From contig SCFE01000021.1 of the NCBI GenBank assembly GCA_004352715.1, forward strand, positions 1,287,605-1,351,604: 64,000 nt of DNA, written 5' to 3'. The notes under the pieces are model-generated. The model saw only the letters and a list, made by a program, of their open reading frames with translations. It was not told the origin of the DNA and made no database searches. The stretch comes from Hofstenia miamia (Eukaryota > Xenacoelomorpha > Acoela). Both the position numbers and the translations under genes were made by a program. Below, in pieces: positions 24,033-35,324 of the stretch; the stretch's first letter is position 1, and each line of letters begins with the position of its first letter.

Positions 24033-24528
24033 TTATACGCTAGTTTGCAGCATGTACCTTTGAGTGCATTTTATACTGTCTTTTTTTAATTAGTTTTAGT
24101 TGGTTTAGGTGTTGAACAATTTTTTATTAATGTTATATTTTGCAATTTATGTATTCTCTTATTGTCTAATAATTTAGTGCAGTAAATGTACAAATTTTAA
24201 TTTATCTAATTGTGTTTAACTGATTATGCAATGTCTTAAATTGTTTTCTTACGTTTTGTTTAACGTTTATCAATCCCACCATTCAATGATTAATCAATTC
24301 ATAACAGTGTGATATTGGTAAACGTAATTTTGTCTTAGCATATTCATTTTGAATATTCTAACAAAATGTAGAGTTGTTTTGTAGCAAAGTAATGTTATTT
24401 TGCAGTCTTTTACTTTTCCACCTTACTATTTCAATTTACAATGCAGTTTCTGTATGCAAATTCGTATTTATTCACCTTTATGCCAAACCTTGAAAAATGT
24501 TGATTCATATGCGATATACGAAAAAAAA

Positions 24529-24534
24529 ATAAAA
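24529..24534 (+). terminator. Polyadenylation signal AATAAA of the IMD gene
   Basis: A canonical AATAAA lies about 500 bases after the stop codon, within an A-rich run. The intervening sequence is AT-rich with no further gene, as expected of a 3' untranslated region. Confidence 0.55.
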
Positions 24535-25093
24535 TTTACATAATTTTGAACTTGTTTAAAATCAAATACCAGAAAGTAAGAGATCTCATAAAACAAGTGA
24601 GAACGATTAAGTTCATCAACTTATGCAAAGCCTGGACTAAAATCGACTAAATTATCCGATAATTTCAATGTCATTTCCAATGTTCTATACGTTTGTGGTT
24701 AACATATCACATACTGCATTTAGCAACTAAGTAGAACAGAAAAACATTAAACAACTCTACAATTTCAAACATCTAAGAAATGCGGACTAAGTTATGAGAT
24801 AAAACTTTTAAAGCACTTTGAGGGAAAACATTAAAAAATCATTGATTTTGTTAACCAAGTTTAAATTCGAAAGATGATTACTTCCAATGTTAAGATTCAT
24901 TGCTATAAACTATTGTTAAGTCTAGTAAATGTATTAATCAATGTTTTTACTAAGGTTTTTAAAAATGCTCAATAATTCTCAACAGTAAGTATGATTATAG
25001 TCTGACTCATATATGATGCACAAATGTATTTTTCATAGCTCTAAATATATTCCATCGAATCCCTTACATGATTATTAGTCATGTAACATATAT

Positions 25094-25470
25094 TCTATTA
25101 TATAAAGAGCAAAATGTGTGTCTGCTTATAACTCAGAAACTTTTAGACCTAGGTATCAACATCATATATTTTTATAACCCACATGACCTCCTCGAAGTTT
25201 TAGGCACATTTAATCAATGAATTAATTAGTGAACTAATTATTGACTTAAATGCTCCTATAATTCATTTCTTTATATAAATAGCATTTCATAGTTAATCTT
25301 ATTGTTTTGCAGCTGTTTTAGGGAGAATTTCCCTGTTTGCACAGGTAGCTTAAGGAAAATTTCCCAGTTTTTGTAGATATAGCTTTTTATTGTGAGGGAA
25401 AATATCCCAAGGAGAATTTTCTACTTTTTTGAATGCATTTCGCGAGCGAAGCATGGGCCAAACAGCTAGT
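25094..25470 (+). mobile_element. Probable non-autonomous Helitron, 377 bp
   Basis: The 5' end begins TCTATTATATAAAGAGC and soon reads AATGTGTGTCTG, a layout common to animal Helitron 5' ends. The 3' end has a hairpin TTCGC-GA-GCGAA at 25439-25450, then ends CTAGT followed by T, as Helitrons do. There is no terminal inverted repeat or target duplication, which also fits. The base before the 5' TC is T rather than the usual A, so the left boundary is less certain. No Rep/helicase is encoded. Confidence 0.6.
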
Positions 25471-26034
25471 TTTCTATAAATTCAATTTTGCACTCTAAAA
25501 GGGGTTAGCTTAATCTATAAATTTTGAAACTAATATACATAAAATGGGATATAAATCTTATCTATTCTTAGTATCCTTTACTCACTTTCTAGTAATTAAT
25601 TTCGAAGTGTAAATCCAGCCCATATAGCTCAAACTTAAATCATTTTAAAAATTAAAATGTTCCTCCTTACTTTTATGACACATGAAATATATTCAATTAT
25701 GTGAATAATTGAAAGCGTTTTGGTCTTCGCATAAAATGGCGAGAAAGCAATGGCACTTTTTAAAGAGGAATTATACAATGTACATAGGCTATGAACAACC
25801 ATCTCTAGCAATCACCTTCGGAAAAATTGGAAAAGCGTAACATTACCAAGTATGAAATTATGAAAAATTTTTAAAAACCAACGAATTCCCCTTTTTGATT
25901 TACTTTCGATGTAAACATTAAAGTAATTATTGAATATTGTAGCAAATATAAAAAGTCTTAAATGCACCTAAAATAGTCTCACATGCACCTAAAATAGTCT
26001 CAAATAATTCTTAAGTTTCTGCATGTCAAATAGT

Positions 26035-26145
26035 ATTTATAATAGCGAATCGGAGGTATCATTATTTAAAAGATCAAAATTATCGTACACACAACCTTGG
26101 GCAGGAATTATGAAAATCAAATATTTTAAGCAATATAAATAATTA
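26035..26145 (-). repeat. Dispersed repeat, copy 2 (partner at 3640-3760)
   Basis: The reverse complement aligns with about 3640-3760, sharing AATTTTGATCTTT and ATGATACCTCCGATTCGCT. It lies just left of the MITE that starts at 26179. Confidence 0.6.
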
Positions 26146-26178
26146 CTGTACATATTTTACCAATTTCTCAGTATATTA

Positions 26179-26734
26179 AAGGTGGGTTTACAGCTTATCA
26201 ATGAATTATAATACCTCTAAATTGAGAAGAATGCATTGTTGTTGATACGCTGTTTACAGCGTCTTAATTGAACTTGTTTATCACACTTTTATTTGTTATT
26301 GGTACAGCGTTTACAGCTGACTAATCCCAATTGAATCTTATAATTCAAAACATTTGGGATTAGAGATATCCCACAGAAACGTTTTTCCTTTACCTTTTTC
26401 AAGCAATTGGGTCGTGATTCTTTCCTGTTGCATTCCTAGTTTCGAATGAATATAATTAATTCAATGTCTACACTAGCGTAATGACTTATGAAAGGAATGA
26501 AAGACGAAATATCAAAAGTGGTTTGATCGTCTTTCATCTCAATTGTGGAAACATGATCGTCTTTCAAGTGTTTACAGCAGTATTAGGCAATTGATAAGCT
26601 CGATTACGCATTCTTTTGATTTCATTAGTTTTATTAATTGATCGTTTTTCACAGCTGTTTACAGCTGAATTTGTGCTAATTGAGCACTCGATTGTGAAAT
26701 ATTATATTTCATTGATAAGCTGTAAACACACCTT
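26179..26734. mobile_element. MITE, 556 bp, with repeated TTTACAGC subterminal motif
   Basis: The left end AAGGTGGGTTTACAGCTTAT and the reverse complement of the right end AAGGTGTGTTTACAGCTTAT form inverted repeats of about 35 bases, with TA on both sides (26177-26178, 26735-26736). The word TTTACAGC or its complement recurs inside the element, near 26250, 26308, 26570 and 26650. Clustered subterminal motifs are often transposase-binding sites. There is no coding capacity. Confidence 0.85.
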
Positions 26735-26825
26735 TAGATATTCAGAAATCTGAATTAATATTTTAAGCTTCACTTGGATTCTTCAACAATTTTTAAATTT
26801 TGAATTGGTGATCCTCATAAAAGGG

Positions 26826-27940
26826 TATATCCTCGTCAGCAGCCAAGTACTAAATTTAGTACTTATTATAAGCATACCTACAGAGACAAATTCACACTAT
26901 TTCTACTTGTGCATTAAAGTAATAATTATTTGTTAGTTTCACTACACGCAATTTTTCCTTCAGGTTTCTGTTAGCTTTAGAATTGGAATTATTGCAATTA
27001 CATTGTGATGACAAGAAAACAAAAGTCAATAGTTCAGTTGCTTCTTGTAATACATGATTTTTTAGTATTAGATTGCCTCAATAATTGCTTTGAATATATA
27101 TATCAACGTGCATATTTGCTATTTATATTCAAACTTTTTATTAAAATCTATTTTTTGTCACTAAAAATATATTTTTTATTAGTACTAAATTTAGGACTCT
27201 GTGACTGTATTGAGCTCATTGACTCATACCTTGAAAAATATTTCCCAATAACATGTTGGGGAAAAAACTGCGTTTTTTACCAATCCCTAACCAAATTTTG
27301 GCATAATTTTGTAATTAACATTGGTTATATATTTTCAAATTTTGTGGAAATCGTATATATACAGGCTCTAGATAGTATGGGATTTGTATCCACTGCCAAA
27401 AATTGCGATTTTCTATAGTATCCAACGCCTTTTTGATAGAAAGCCAGAATAATTCATTTTATCCAAAAAATTTTACATTGATCATTTGGAATAGGGGTTT
27501 AATTTCTAATGTGTAAGTTTCAGGTTTTTAGACCCTTATCCAGCGCCCTCCGTCATAGTATCTTGCGCCCGTATAATTTTTTTGCATCCAACGCCTTGTA
27601 GATATTTTGAACATTTGAATCCAAAGCCCATCTATTTATATATATTCATAAATAGAAATAATTTCATTAATGAAAGTTCCATTTTTGTTATAAATTGTTC
27701 AATTAGAAGATTATTTTGTATGAATTTAGAATGTTGTAATCAAGCTTTAAATATAAATGTGCAACAAAATGTCATGTATTAAGACACAAAGTAATAAATA
27801 TAGGAGTATTTATTTATCCTAGGAGAGGACTAGAGCAAAAATTTTTTCCCTGTGTGTTATTTGTTTCACCTATAAACTAATGATAGAAAAATGTTTAAAC
27901 TTTTTTGTCATTTTCATATAGTGACGCTGACGAGGATATA
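26826..27940. mobile_element. Possible TA-target element, 15-bp inverted ends
   Basis: TATATCCTCGTCAGC at 26826-26840 recurs as a perfect reverse complement at 27926-27940. LINE sequence begins directly right of the second copy. The spacing of 1.1 kb suits a small DNA transposon. The only long frame between (27005-27418, 137 codons) is hydrophobic and unrecognised. Three related words (TATCCAACGCC near 27420, TATCCAGCGCC near 27537, CATCCAACGCC near 27585) lie in the right half. Fifteen bases could be coincidence, so confidence is limited. Confidence 0.45.
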
Positions 27941-27944
27941 GTAA

Positions 27945-28912
27945 CAAGTCCTGGATACCGTGCAATGCTTATGCAATTACTTTTCAATGCATAAATTACG
28001 AATTAATGCCGAAAAAACTGAATTTTGTTTACTTAAGCCTCATAATTTTGAAAAAATTCGTCATAAAAAATTTTAATAGTAAAAAATACCAAAATTCCCG
28101 AAGTTACTTCTTTTAAATATTTAGGGGTTACTTTTGACTCAAATTTATTATTTAATGAACATGTTAAATCATTACAAAAGAAAATTGCTATTGGTATAAA
28201 AACAATAGGCCACGTTCTAAGGCAACTACCAGAAAATGCAATTGTACAACTTCTCCATTCATTGGTAATTAGCCACTTTAATTATAGTAGTATTCTATTT
28301 TCAAACATACGCGAAGAACTAATTAAAAAGCTCGAAACTCAATATAAATGGGCCATTAATGTTTGTAAACGAAGATCTAGTGCTTTAAAAAAATATATTT
28401 ATAAATCAATCCCAATTCCTAAGCAGTTAATTCAAACAAATACCGCCACCAAATTTTATAAAATTGTAAAATTGCTTCCACCCTATAATTGCATAAAAAT
28501 TCCAGAATTTTCGAACAAGATCAACGAAAGAACAAAAAGATTTACTGTAAACAAGTATAAATCTAAAATAAAGCGAAATTCTTTTATAAATAATGCAATA
28601 AGGCAATGGAATGAATTTCCCCAAGAGATCAAATGTATTAAAAATGTAAAACACTTTCGCAAACGTGTTAAGGAATTAATTCTAAAGCAAAAGTTCATCT
28701 GTGGAAAAGCTTGGGTAGGCTACAAATTTTATAATACTGATTATACTACTACTACAAGACTATAATATCCGTAGCCTAAAATGACGCTTTTCTTGTATAT
28801 ATTTCATGTCTTTTTATTATTCTTGTACATTATTGACGCTATTTAGAGAACTTATCAGTTTCTGAAATTGTAAATAAAAGTCTCTAAATATAGAATATCT
28901 TATCTTATCTTA
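27945..28912 (+). mobile_element. LINE 3' end (CR1/Jockey-like group), (TATCT)n tail
   Basis: This is a 5'-truncated non-LTR retrotransposon. It starts after the palm domain with an HKLRINAEKTEF-like block (near 27990, frameshifted) and SFKYLGVTFDSNLLFNEHV (near 28110-28165). It then has an open frame to a stop at 28763-28765. A short 3' untranslated part ends AATAAAAGTCTC and then TATCTTATCTTATCTT at about 28895-28912. The same tail ends the antisense LINE B at 32.4 kb, marking one family. I can place it among APE-type LINEs but not name the clade with certainty. Confidence 0.85.
28262..28765 (+). pseudogene. LINE ORF2 C-terminal fragment, 167 aa
   Basis: This is the longest clean part of the LINE polymerase remnant. 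It begins inside the frame rather than at a true start. HFNYSSILFSN, LETQYKWAINVCKRR and the terminal block NAIRQWNEFPQEIKCIKNVKHFRKRVKE match the thumb and C-terminal regions seen in APE-type LINE polymerases, where a W-N-x-L/F-P motif precedes a F-K/R-K-x-(L/V)-K block. It has no endonuclease or catalytic palm, so it cannot act. It ends GYKFYNTDYTTTTRL. Confidence 0.85.
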
Positions 28913-29259
28913 AACATACATTTGAAAAATTTGTAATACGAGTGTGTATAAAGTTCTTCATTGCTAAAAATAAAATCCATGCAACAGCTGCTGGATTAAA
29001 TCAATTTAATACTGTAATTAATCAAATTTTTTAATAACGACTAGTGGTATCAGTCAGCTATACGTTAAATAGAACATTCCTCTAGTTTCGCTTGTTCGTG
29101 GTAGTTGCAATATGTCAGCAGCAGAATTCAATTAGAAATGGGGTTCGCTTTGAGCCTTGGAATCAAGAAGTTTACTGACAGGCTACACCCAGATGAACCA
29201 TGTCACGACCGGGACTTAAGAGAAAAAGCATTAGACATTCAAGAAATTTTTATAATTTT

Positions 29260-29786
29260 TTTGTGTGATGTGAATATACTACTTGTTAGTAGCAAGATTC
29301 GTTTTTTACGAAGGGCATCTATCTAAAAAATTGCAATCATATACAATACACGACTTGTATATTCTATGTCCAGAAGGCATTAGATGTTGCCAGTTACTAA
29401 CCCAGTATTTTTCAATACACAAATTACGCATTAGGGTCGAGAAAACGCAATTTTGCATAACGAATCCCTCATTTAACATTACCCTGCATACAAACAAAAA
29501 TTGACTATAAAAAAATGCAACTATTTCTCCAATTGCTACTTTTAAATATTTAGGACTTTCAAGACTTTCATTTTTTGAACACGTTTATTCTATGCAGAAA
29601 AAAATTGCTGTGGCGTATAAAATAATTTTTACTTTACTGACGAATTACCTCCTCATGCAATAATTCAGCTATTTCATGCATTTGTTATGAGCCATTAAGG
29701 AAGTATACTATTTTCAAATTTGAAAACGTTTATTAATATACTTTAGCTGCAATATAAATGGCCCTTAATGTTTGTATATAAAATTC
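29260..29786 (+). pseudogene. LINE fragment, second copy, degraded
   Basis: A heavily frameshifted relative of the LINE at 27945-28912. HKLRIRVEKTQF (frame 29283-29504), ATFKYLGLS (near 29540), FFEHV and LQYKW (near 29750) match it in order. The copy is cut at 29787-29788 by the next element, whose TA target lies there. I found no continuation on the far side of that element. Confidence 0.7.
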
Positions 29787-29788
29787 TA

Positions 29789-30850
29789 CACTTTTTACCG
29801 TTCAATTTAAAAATTTACGCATTCTAATTAAAAATACTTCATTCAAATTAAAACACAACGCAATCAATTTAAAATGAATATCAGACTACAGCATCATTAA
29901 AAAAATGAAACTAAGAAACAAAACAAACTATAAACTAATACAATGCTTACTGTATTCTCCATGCAATAAATCATCTTCAGCCATAAATCTTGTTTATAGG
30001 CTCTATATTTGCTGCAAAAAATTGCATGAATAGAGCCATCATGATTATCCTCAACACAATTGAGCTATAGATAAAAAATGAAATTTAATGAGATATTCCA
30101 CATTTATTGTTCAGAGAAAAACATTCGTAAAATGCTATATATTCTTACTTTATACATCCTAACTTATTCCTAGAAGCCTTTCTACAATTTAGTAAAGGAC
30201 ATATCACAAGAGAAGTATCCATAAGCATAGTACGACGACATCTTGATGGAACTAACTTTATATTGAAAAAAAATATGAATAAGCAAAGAGCATTTGCTGA
30301 ATCTATATTAAAGCTTAAATCGCAGCATAAAATTTTCTATTACCAGGATGAGAGTAATTTAAATGTTTTGCAAAAGGCTTTAGAGAAGGTGGATTTGAGG
30401 CCACAGATTGAATTTTTTGGTCCTCTGTCAAACCCAGTACTAAGGAGCTTAATGTAGTTATAGGCAAGCACAAGCATTAGAAAATCTTCAAACTGATAGA
30501 CTTATGAGTTATAGGTTGAATCAAGTGAAAGGTATTTTTGATGATTTTATCATCCTTGCAATGGCCCTATTCATGCAATTCCTACATACAGAATGTACAG
30601 AGGCTATACACAAGATTTATGGCTGAAGATGACGTACTGCATGAAGAATATAGTAAACATTGTATTAGTTTATAGTTTGCTTTGTTTCTTAGTTTCATTT
30701 TTTAATAATGTCATAGCCTGATATTTATTTAAATTGAAATACTTATGTTTAAGTTTGAATTGCTTAATTTTTAATTTGAATAACTTATCATTTGAATGCA
30801 GTAATTTTTAATTTGACTGCGTTAGTTTTTAATTTGAACGGTAAAAGGTG
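29789..30850 (+). mobile_element. Mariner/IS630-type element with about 270-bp inverted arms
   Basis: The ends CACTTTTTACCGTTCAA and (reverse complement) CACCTTTTACCGTTCAA are flanked by TA at 29787-29788 and 30851-30852. The inverted arms are unusually long, about 29789-30055 and 30537-30850. They share tracts such as AAATGAAACTAAGAAACAAA and CATCTTCAGCCATAAATCTT. Near the tips the arms carry repeated TTCAAATTAAAAA words. The middle holds a transposase remnant. Confidence 0.85.
30195..30457 (+). pseudogene. IS630/mariner-type transposase remnant
   Basis: Translation upstream of and through 30263-30457 reads SISIVRRHLDGTNF (a helix-turn-helix-like block), a KKNMNKQRAFAE linker, and then FYYQDESN. 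The latter matches the first catalytic Asp block (a Y-x-D-E-(T/S)-N motif) of IS630-like DDE transposases. The frame stops at 30455-30457 and no second or third acidic block is evident, since the right inverted arm follows at once. The element is therefore probably non-autonomous, deleted internally. Confidence 0.65.
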
Positions 30851-30852
30851 TA

Positions 30853-31555
30853 TTACCACAAAAATTATGTTTTGGAAACGTGTCCTTCTCCCAAAAAGCT
30901 GATATAAATCTATTGCTACTAACAATGTTTTTCAAACTGATAAACAATTTCTGTCGTATAAGATAGAGCTTCTGAATGAGAGTTGGAACTGAAGCAGACC
31001 CAGTGCCACCCAGAAACTTTACCAGGCGAACCAGTATATTAATTCCAGAATTATTTTATCCTACCCTGACCCAGTTATATAATTTTTTTCTATATTTATT
31101 GCATAATTTACCCATTTTTTAATATTGCATTATGTATTTAATATTACATCAAAACTACTGAAGTCAACGCCAACTATTTTAAATAATCAAGGCCAAAATT
31201 AACAACCAAGAAAGGTCTGTCGACAGAAAAATCTAGTAACGGAGATTAACTGCAACAATGACTTGAGCTACTAGTTGGGCATGGTCCCGCTTTTTCGTGG
31301 TGTGATCAGCAATCGAAAAGTGACGCTCGCTTTCAGCTTCAGAAACTCAATAAACAAGAGCTGGGGAACAACACGTGACAGATTAGGAAACTTGTTTTCG
31401 TGTGCTTTCCATAAAAAATAGAAAAATGTATGTAACTGAGTATTCACTAAATGCATACATAGATCAATTTCGACGATATTTATGATAATATATGAAGAAA
31501 CGTAGTGACTCAGTCTTGAGCCAATTCTAAAATTAATTCAGACATAGAATTGGAC
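30853..31555. other. Non-coding stretch
   Basis: No gene or repeat recognised. A 61-codon minus frame at 31271-31456 lacks motifs. Confidence 0.45.
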
Positions 31556-31559
31556 CTAG

Positions 31560-32411
31560 TACAATATTTATCTAACTGGATTGACACAGACAAGATCCAA
31601 TTCTAACTCTGTACTGAATTCAGAAATATTTTCAATAGACTATCTAAGAAATACGTTGTCACTAGGTTTAGGCATAAATTTAAAGAAAACTCAAATTTAA
31701 ACTCAGATATGAGACAATGGAATAATGTGTTCTGAAATTGTTTGAAAAGATTCATTCTTAAGCAAACGTTTCAAAACCATGGATTGATTCCAAATGCATT
31801 GATTTAATTGAACAAAAGAAACAGAATTGGAAAAATTTCATCAATTTTCAAACAAAGGAAAATCATAATGCCTATAAAACTGCACGAAATTCATGCAATG
31901 TTGCTATAAGAAAAGTAAGAAATAGTTATTCACGTTCAGAGTATCAAAATCTTTCATCCCAAAAATATAAATGGGATTTCATTAACAATTTATTGAATAC
32001 AAATAACATGAAAACTGAAAAAAATAGAAAAAATATATTATAAAGATAAATCCATCACGAATAAAAAAGAAATCTGCAATGCAATGCCTTCAATGAAGTT
32101 TTCTAAATTTAGGAAGCTACAACGGTATGAATGTACCTTTTTTTCTTATTAAAACTAAATCAACTCCTTCCTCTTTCTTCTTTCATTTTACAACTAAATA
32201 TGAAATCATAAAGTCGATACATTGCTTAAAAAACAAATACAGAAGATCATCTTTAATACCAACTTGGCTTCTAAATCTTACAGCCGACTTAATAGCTGAA
32301 CTTATATGTTACATCTTAAGTGTCTGTATAAGACATTCCTTTTTTACAGACGAATTCAAATTGGCAAATATAACGCCACTATTTAAAAAAGACGATTATG
32401 AAGATTGCTTA
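31560..32411 (+). mobile_element. LINE A, left part (sense), interrupted
   Basis: A degraded sense LINE. PWIDSKCIDLIEQKKQNWKN (about 31780) is the linker between endonuclease and polymerase. The frame 32127-32423 then carries the start of the polymerase: IPTWLLNL, HSFFTDEFKLANITPLFKK and LSYR, where APE-type LINEs have P-x-W-L-L and F-P-x-x-x-K-x-A-x-(V/I)-x-P-(I/L)-(F/Y)-K-K. It is cut at about 32412 by the tail of antisense LINE B and resumes at 34496. Confidence 0.8.
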
Positions 32412-34495
32412 AGTTATAGATAAGATAAGATAAGAGAATCTTTATTCAGAAAAATGTTAACAATTAAATAACTGATAATTTATCTGAATTGTGTCATTAA
32501 ATTCACAAAAACGCATATATACAATTCACATAAATTACAAAAGAAATCTTCCAAGCTATGGATAAATTACTATAGTGCTATTTTAATAAGGAATTATAGT
32601 ATAGTCATTGTTATAAAATTTGTATCCTAGCCATGATTTTACAAAAATATATTTTTGCTTAAGGAAGATTTTTAAATGCTGTTTAAAAGATTTCAATTTT
32701 TCAATATTTTTAATTTCTTTAGGTAGCGAATTCCATGTTCGAATGGCGACATTAATGAAGGATTTCTTTAAGACGCTTTTCTTATACTTAACAAATGTAA
32801 AAAGCTATGATCTTGAATTCTATTTATGAGTAAATCCCGGTATTTTAATGGTATAATAAGGTGGTAGGTTTCTGATTAGCTTGAAGAATGTCAGAAGGGT
32901 CTTCAATATAACCAGTTGTTTTGGAAAATGAATTGACCTAATGTACTGTTTGGTTTTCGATGAGTTTTTCCTTGTGATATTTAATGCCCATCTTAATTGA
33001 ATATCAAGTTTTTTATAAAGCACTTCGCTTAGGTCAGTTTAAATAAACTGTTTGCGTAATTAAGGTGACTCATGATGAAAGCATGGAAGAATTGAATTAT
33101 CGCACAAGGTGTAATTGCCTAACTACTAGTGTCATACTTTTTATACCTATAGCTAATTTTCTAACTATTAAATTGATGTGACAGTTGAATTTTAGCTTTG
33201 TGTCAATAGTTATTCCTAGGAATTTTTATTCGGCAGCAAAATACAAAATTCTGTTTTAGCTTCATTTATATCCAACTTGTGCATACAAAAGTATTTTGAC
33301 AATTTGTTACAATTCAATTCTATAGATTCCGCTGCTAGGTGCATTGATGAATTATCGCTGAAATGCAAGTGTCATCGGCATATTGGATTAAATTGCAATT
33401 AGTTATAGAATGCATGTCATTTACATAAATACTAAAAAGAAGAGGACCTAGAATCGTACCTTGAGGTACCCCATTGTAAATCGGTAACAATTCTGAAAAA
33501 ATATCATTTAATTTAACTCTCTGGAATCTTTTATTGCGGTAACTAGTTATCAATTGCTTACTATTACTAGAAAATCCTAAGTAAGATAGTTTTTCAATTA
33601 GAATGTTATGATTAATCGAATCAAAGGCTTTTGAAAGATCTAAACAAGATATAGCTACAAATTTATTAGATTCAAGTGATGCTCTCCAAGTTTCACTAGC
33701 ATTTATTAGTGCATCAGTTGTTGAGAAATTTTTGCGAAATCCAAATTGCGTGTTTGATAATAAATTATACTTATTTAAATGTTCAGTTATTTGATTATGT
33801 AATAATCATTCGAATATTTTCTTATTGGAGAAGTAATTGAGATTGGCCGATAATTAGTGGCAATTGATGAATCGTTTTTCTTAAAAATAGGAGTAATGTG
33901 AGCAAGTTTTAAATTATCTGGGAAGTCATTAAATTTTATGCATTCATTCAATCACCTCTCCAATNAAAAGAAGAGGACCTAGAATCGTACCTTGAGGTAC
34001 CCCATTGTAAATCGGTAACAATTCTGAAAAAATATCATTTAATTTAACTCTCTGGAATCTTTTATTGCGGTAACTAGTTATCAATTGCTTACTATTACTA
34101 GAAAATCCTAAGTAAGATAGTTTTTCAATTAGAATGTTATGATTAATCGAATCAAAGGCTTTTGAAAGATCTAAACAAGATATAGCTACAAATTTATTAG
34201 ATTCAAGTGATGCTCTCCAAGTTTCACTAGCATTTATTAGTGCATCAGTTGTTGAGAAATTTTTGCGAAATCCAAATTGCGTGTTTGATAATAAATTATA
34301 CTTATTTAAATGTTCAGTTATTTGATTATGTAATAATCATTCGAATATTTTCTTATTGGAGAAGTAATTGAGATTGGCCGATAATTAGTGGCAATTGATG
34401 AATCGTTTTTCTTAAAAATAGGAGTAATGTGAGCAAGTTTTAAATTATCTGGGAAGTCATTAAATTTTATACATTCATTCAATCACCTCTCCAAT
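32412..34495 (-). mobile_element. LINE B (antisense), 5'-truncated, inserted into LINE A
   Basis: On the minus strand it runs from the polymerase start (KLAHITPIFKKNDSS, just left of 34495) through NGVPQGTILGPLLF and a YADD-containing block (frame 33553-33335) to a C-terminal region (LRWALNITRKNSSKTKQYI, frame 33023-32820). It ends with a tail that reads ATAAGATAAGATAAGA on the plus strand. The catalytic YADD is intact (QYADDT), but many frameshifts elsewhere make it inactive. Tail and protein similarity place it in the same family as LINE A and the 28-kb LINE. Part of its length is inflated by a duplication at the N at 33965. Confidence 0.85.
33435..34495. repeat. 530-bp duplication across a single N within LINE B
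   Basis: 33435-33964 repeats at 33966-34495, with the N at 33965 between. I saw one difference (TTTTATGCATTC against TTTTATACATTC). The second copy ends exactly where LINE A resumes. Reading one copy only gives a continuous LINE B, so this looks like an assembly redundancy. Confidence 0.88.
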
Positions 34496-34912
34496 CAGCA
34501 AATTATTTGAACGAATTCTTTTTAATCAAATTAAAGAGCATTCTTAAAAACATGATCTTTACTCCAAAACACAACATGGTTTTCATAAAGGTATTTCTAC
34601 CAGCAACGATAGATGATAATGAATACTCAGCAGTAGCTTGCTTAGACCTTTCAAAAGCATTAGATTCGATTGATCATGACATGTGGCTATAAAATGTTAA
34701 ATTTCTAGGTTTTTCTAATGATAGTATGGGTCTCATTTCTAGTTACTTGTATAATCGTATGCATCAAGTAAAGCTTAGTGAATCTTTTTCAGATTGGGTT
34801 TATACTAAAAATGGAGTCCCACAGGGAACAATTTTGGGTCCCTTACTATTTAATATTTATGTAAACGATTTGTCCGATTTAACAACGTGTGACGTTATAC
34901 ACTATGCCGATG
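34496..34912 (+). mobile_element. LINE A, middle part with reverse-transcriptase palm
   Basis: Resumes LINE A with ISKLFERILFNQIKEHS (about 34497-34550). SAVACLDLSKALDSIDHD (near 34630) holds the first catalytic Asp block. NGVPQGTILGPLLFNIYVND (near 34812-34870) is the fingers/palm signature. It stops at 34912 inside the third block, HYAD, where the P-type transposon enters. Frameshifts near 34550 and 34690 show that it was already, or is now, inactive. Confidence 0.85.
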
Positions 34913-35084
34913 CGCGGACTCCGAGATAAACACACTGGACTGGAACAATAATTAATCGGCTATTTTAAACAACCAATTGAGGGCTATTGCTAATTGGCTC
35001 GAATGGATTAATTTCACGATTACACTAGCGCAAACAGAAAGTCATCACGCCTGTGACTCATTTCTAATTGCAATTTCAATCAAC

Positions 35085-35324
35085 ATGGTTAACTCTTGTG
35101 TAGCTCCTGGTTGCTCGAGCGGATACAGATCTTACAAAAAAAGGATTTTACATTACATTGTTTCCCGTTAAAGGACAAAGATCTCTTTTCAAAATGGCTT
35201 CACAATCTGCCAAGCCGCAGCTTTGTTCCCAATTCAAATTCCCGATTATGTAGCAAGCATTTCACTGAGAATGATTTTGTGAAAGCACGCACTGATTCAG
35301 ACAAATGTCGAGCAACTAAGAGAG
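35085..35324 (+). pseudogene. THAP DNA-binding exon of the P-type transposase
   Basis: ATG 35085 gives MVNSCVAPGC, the first Cys pair of a C2CH THAP zinc finger. A net frameshift in the seven-A run at 35136-35142 is needed to continue into FPLKDKDLFSKWLHNL (the conserved F-P and W of THAP) and LCSKHF (second Cys and His), then DF and KRG. The exon ends in AGAG followed by GTAAGT, a consensus 5' splice site at 35325. THAP domains let P-type transposases and THAP9 bind their element ends. If the A-run shift is not a sequencing error, this copy cannot make an intact protein. Confidence 0.88.

Noticed and set aside
27005-27418. 137-codon plus-strand frame
   Set aside because: Very rich in Phe, Leu, Ile and Tyr with no domain; typical chance frame in AT-rich DNA, and it lies inside a probable transposon.
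29105-29326. 73-codon frame as a separate gene
   Set aside because: Its end overlaps the start of the degraded LINE copy and the rest has no motif.
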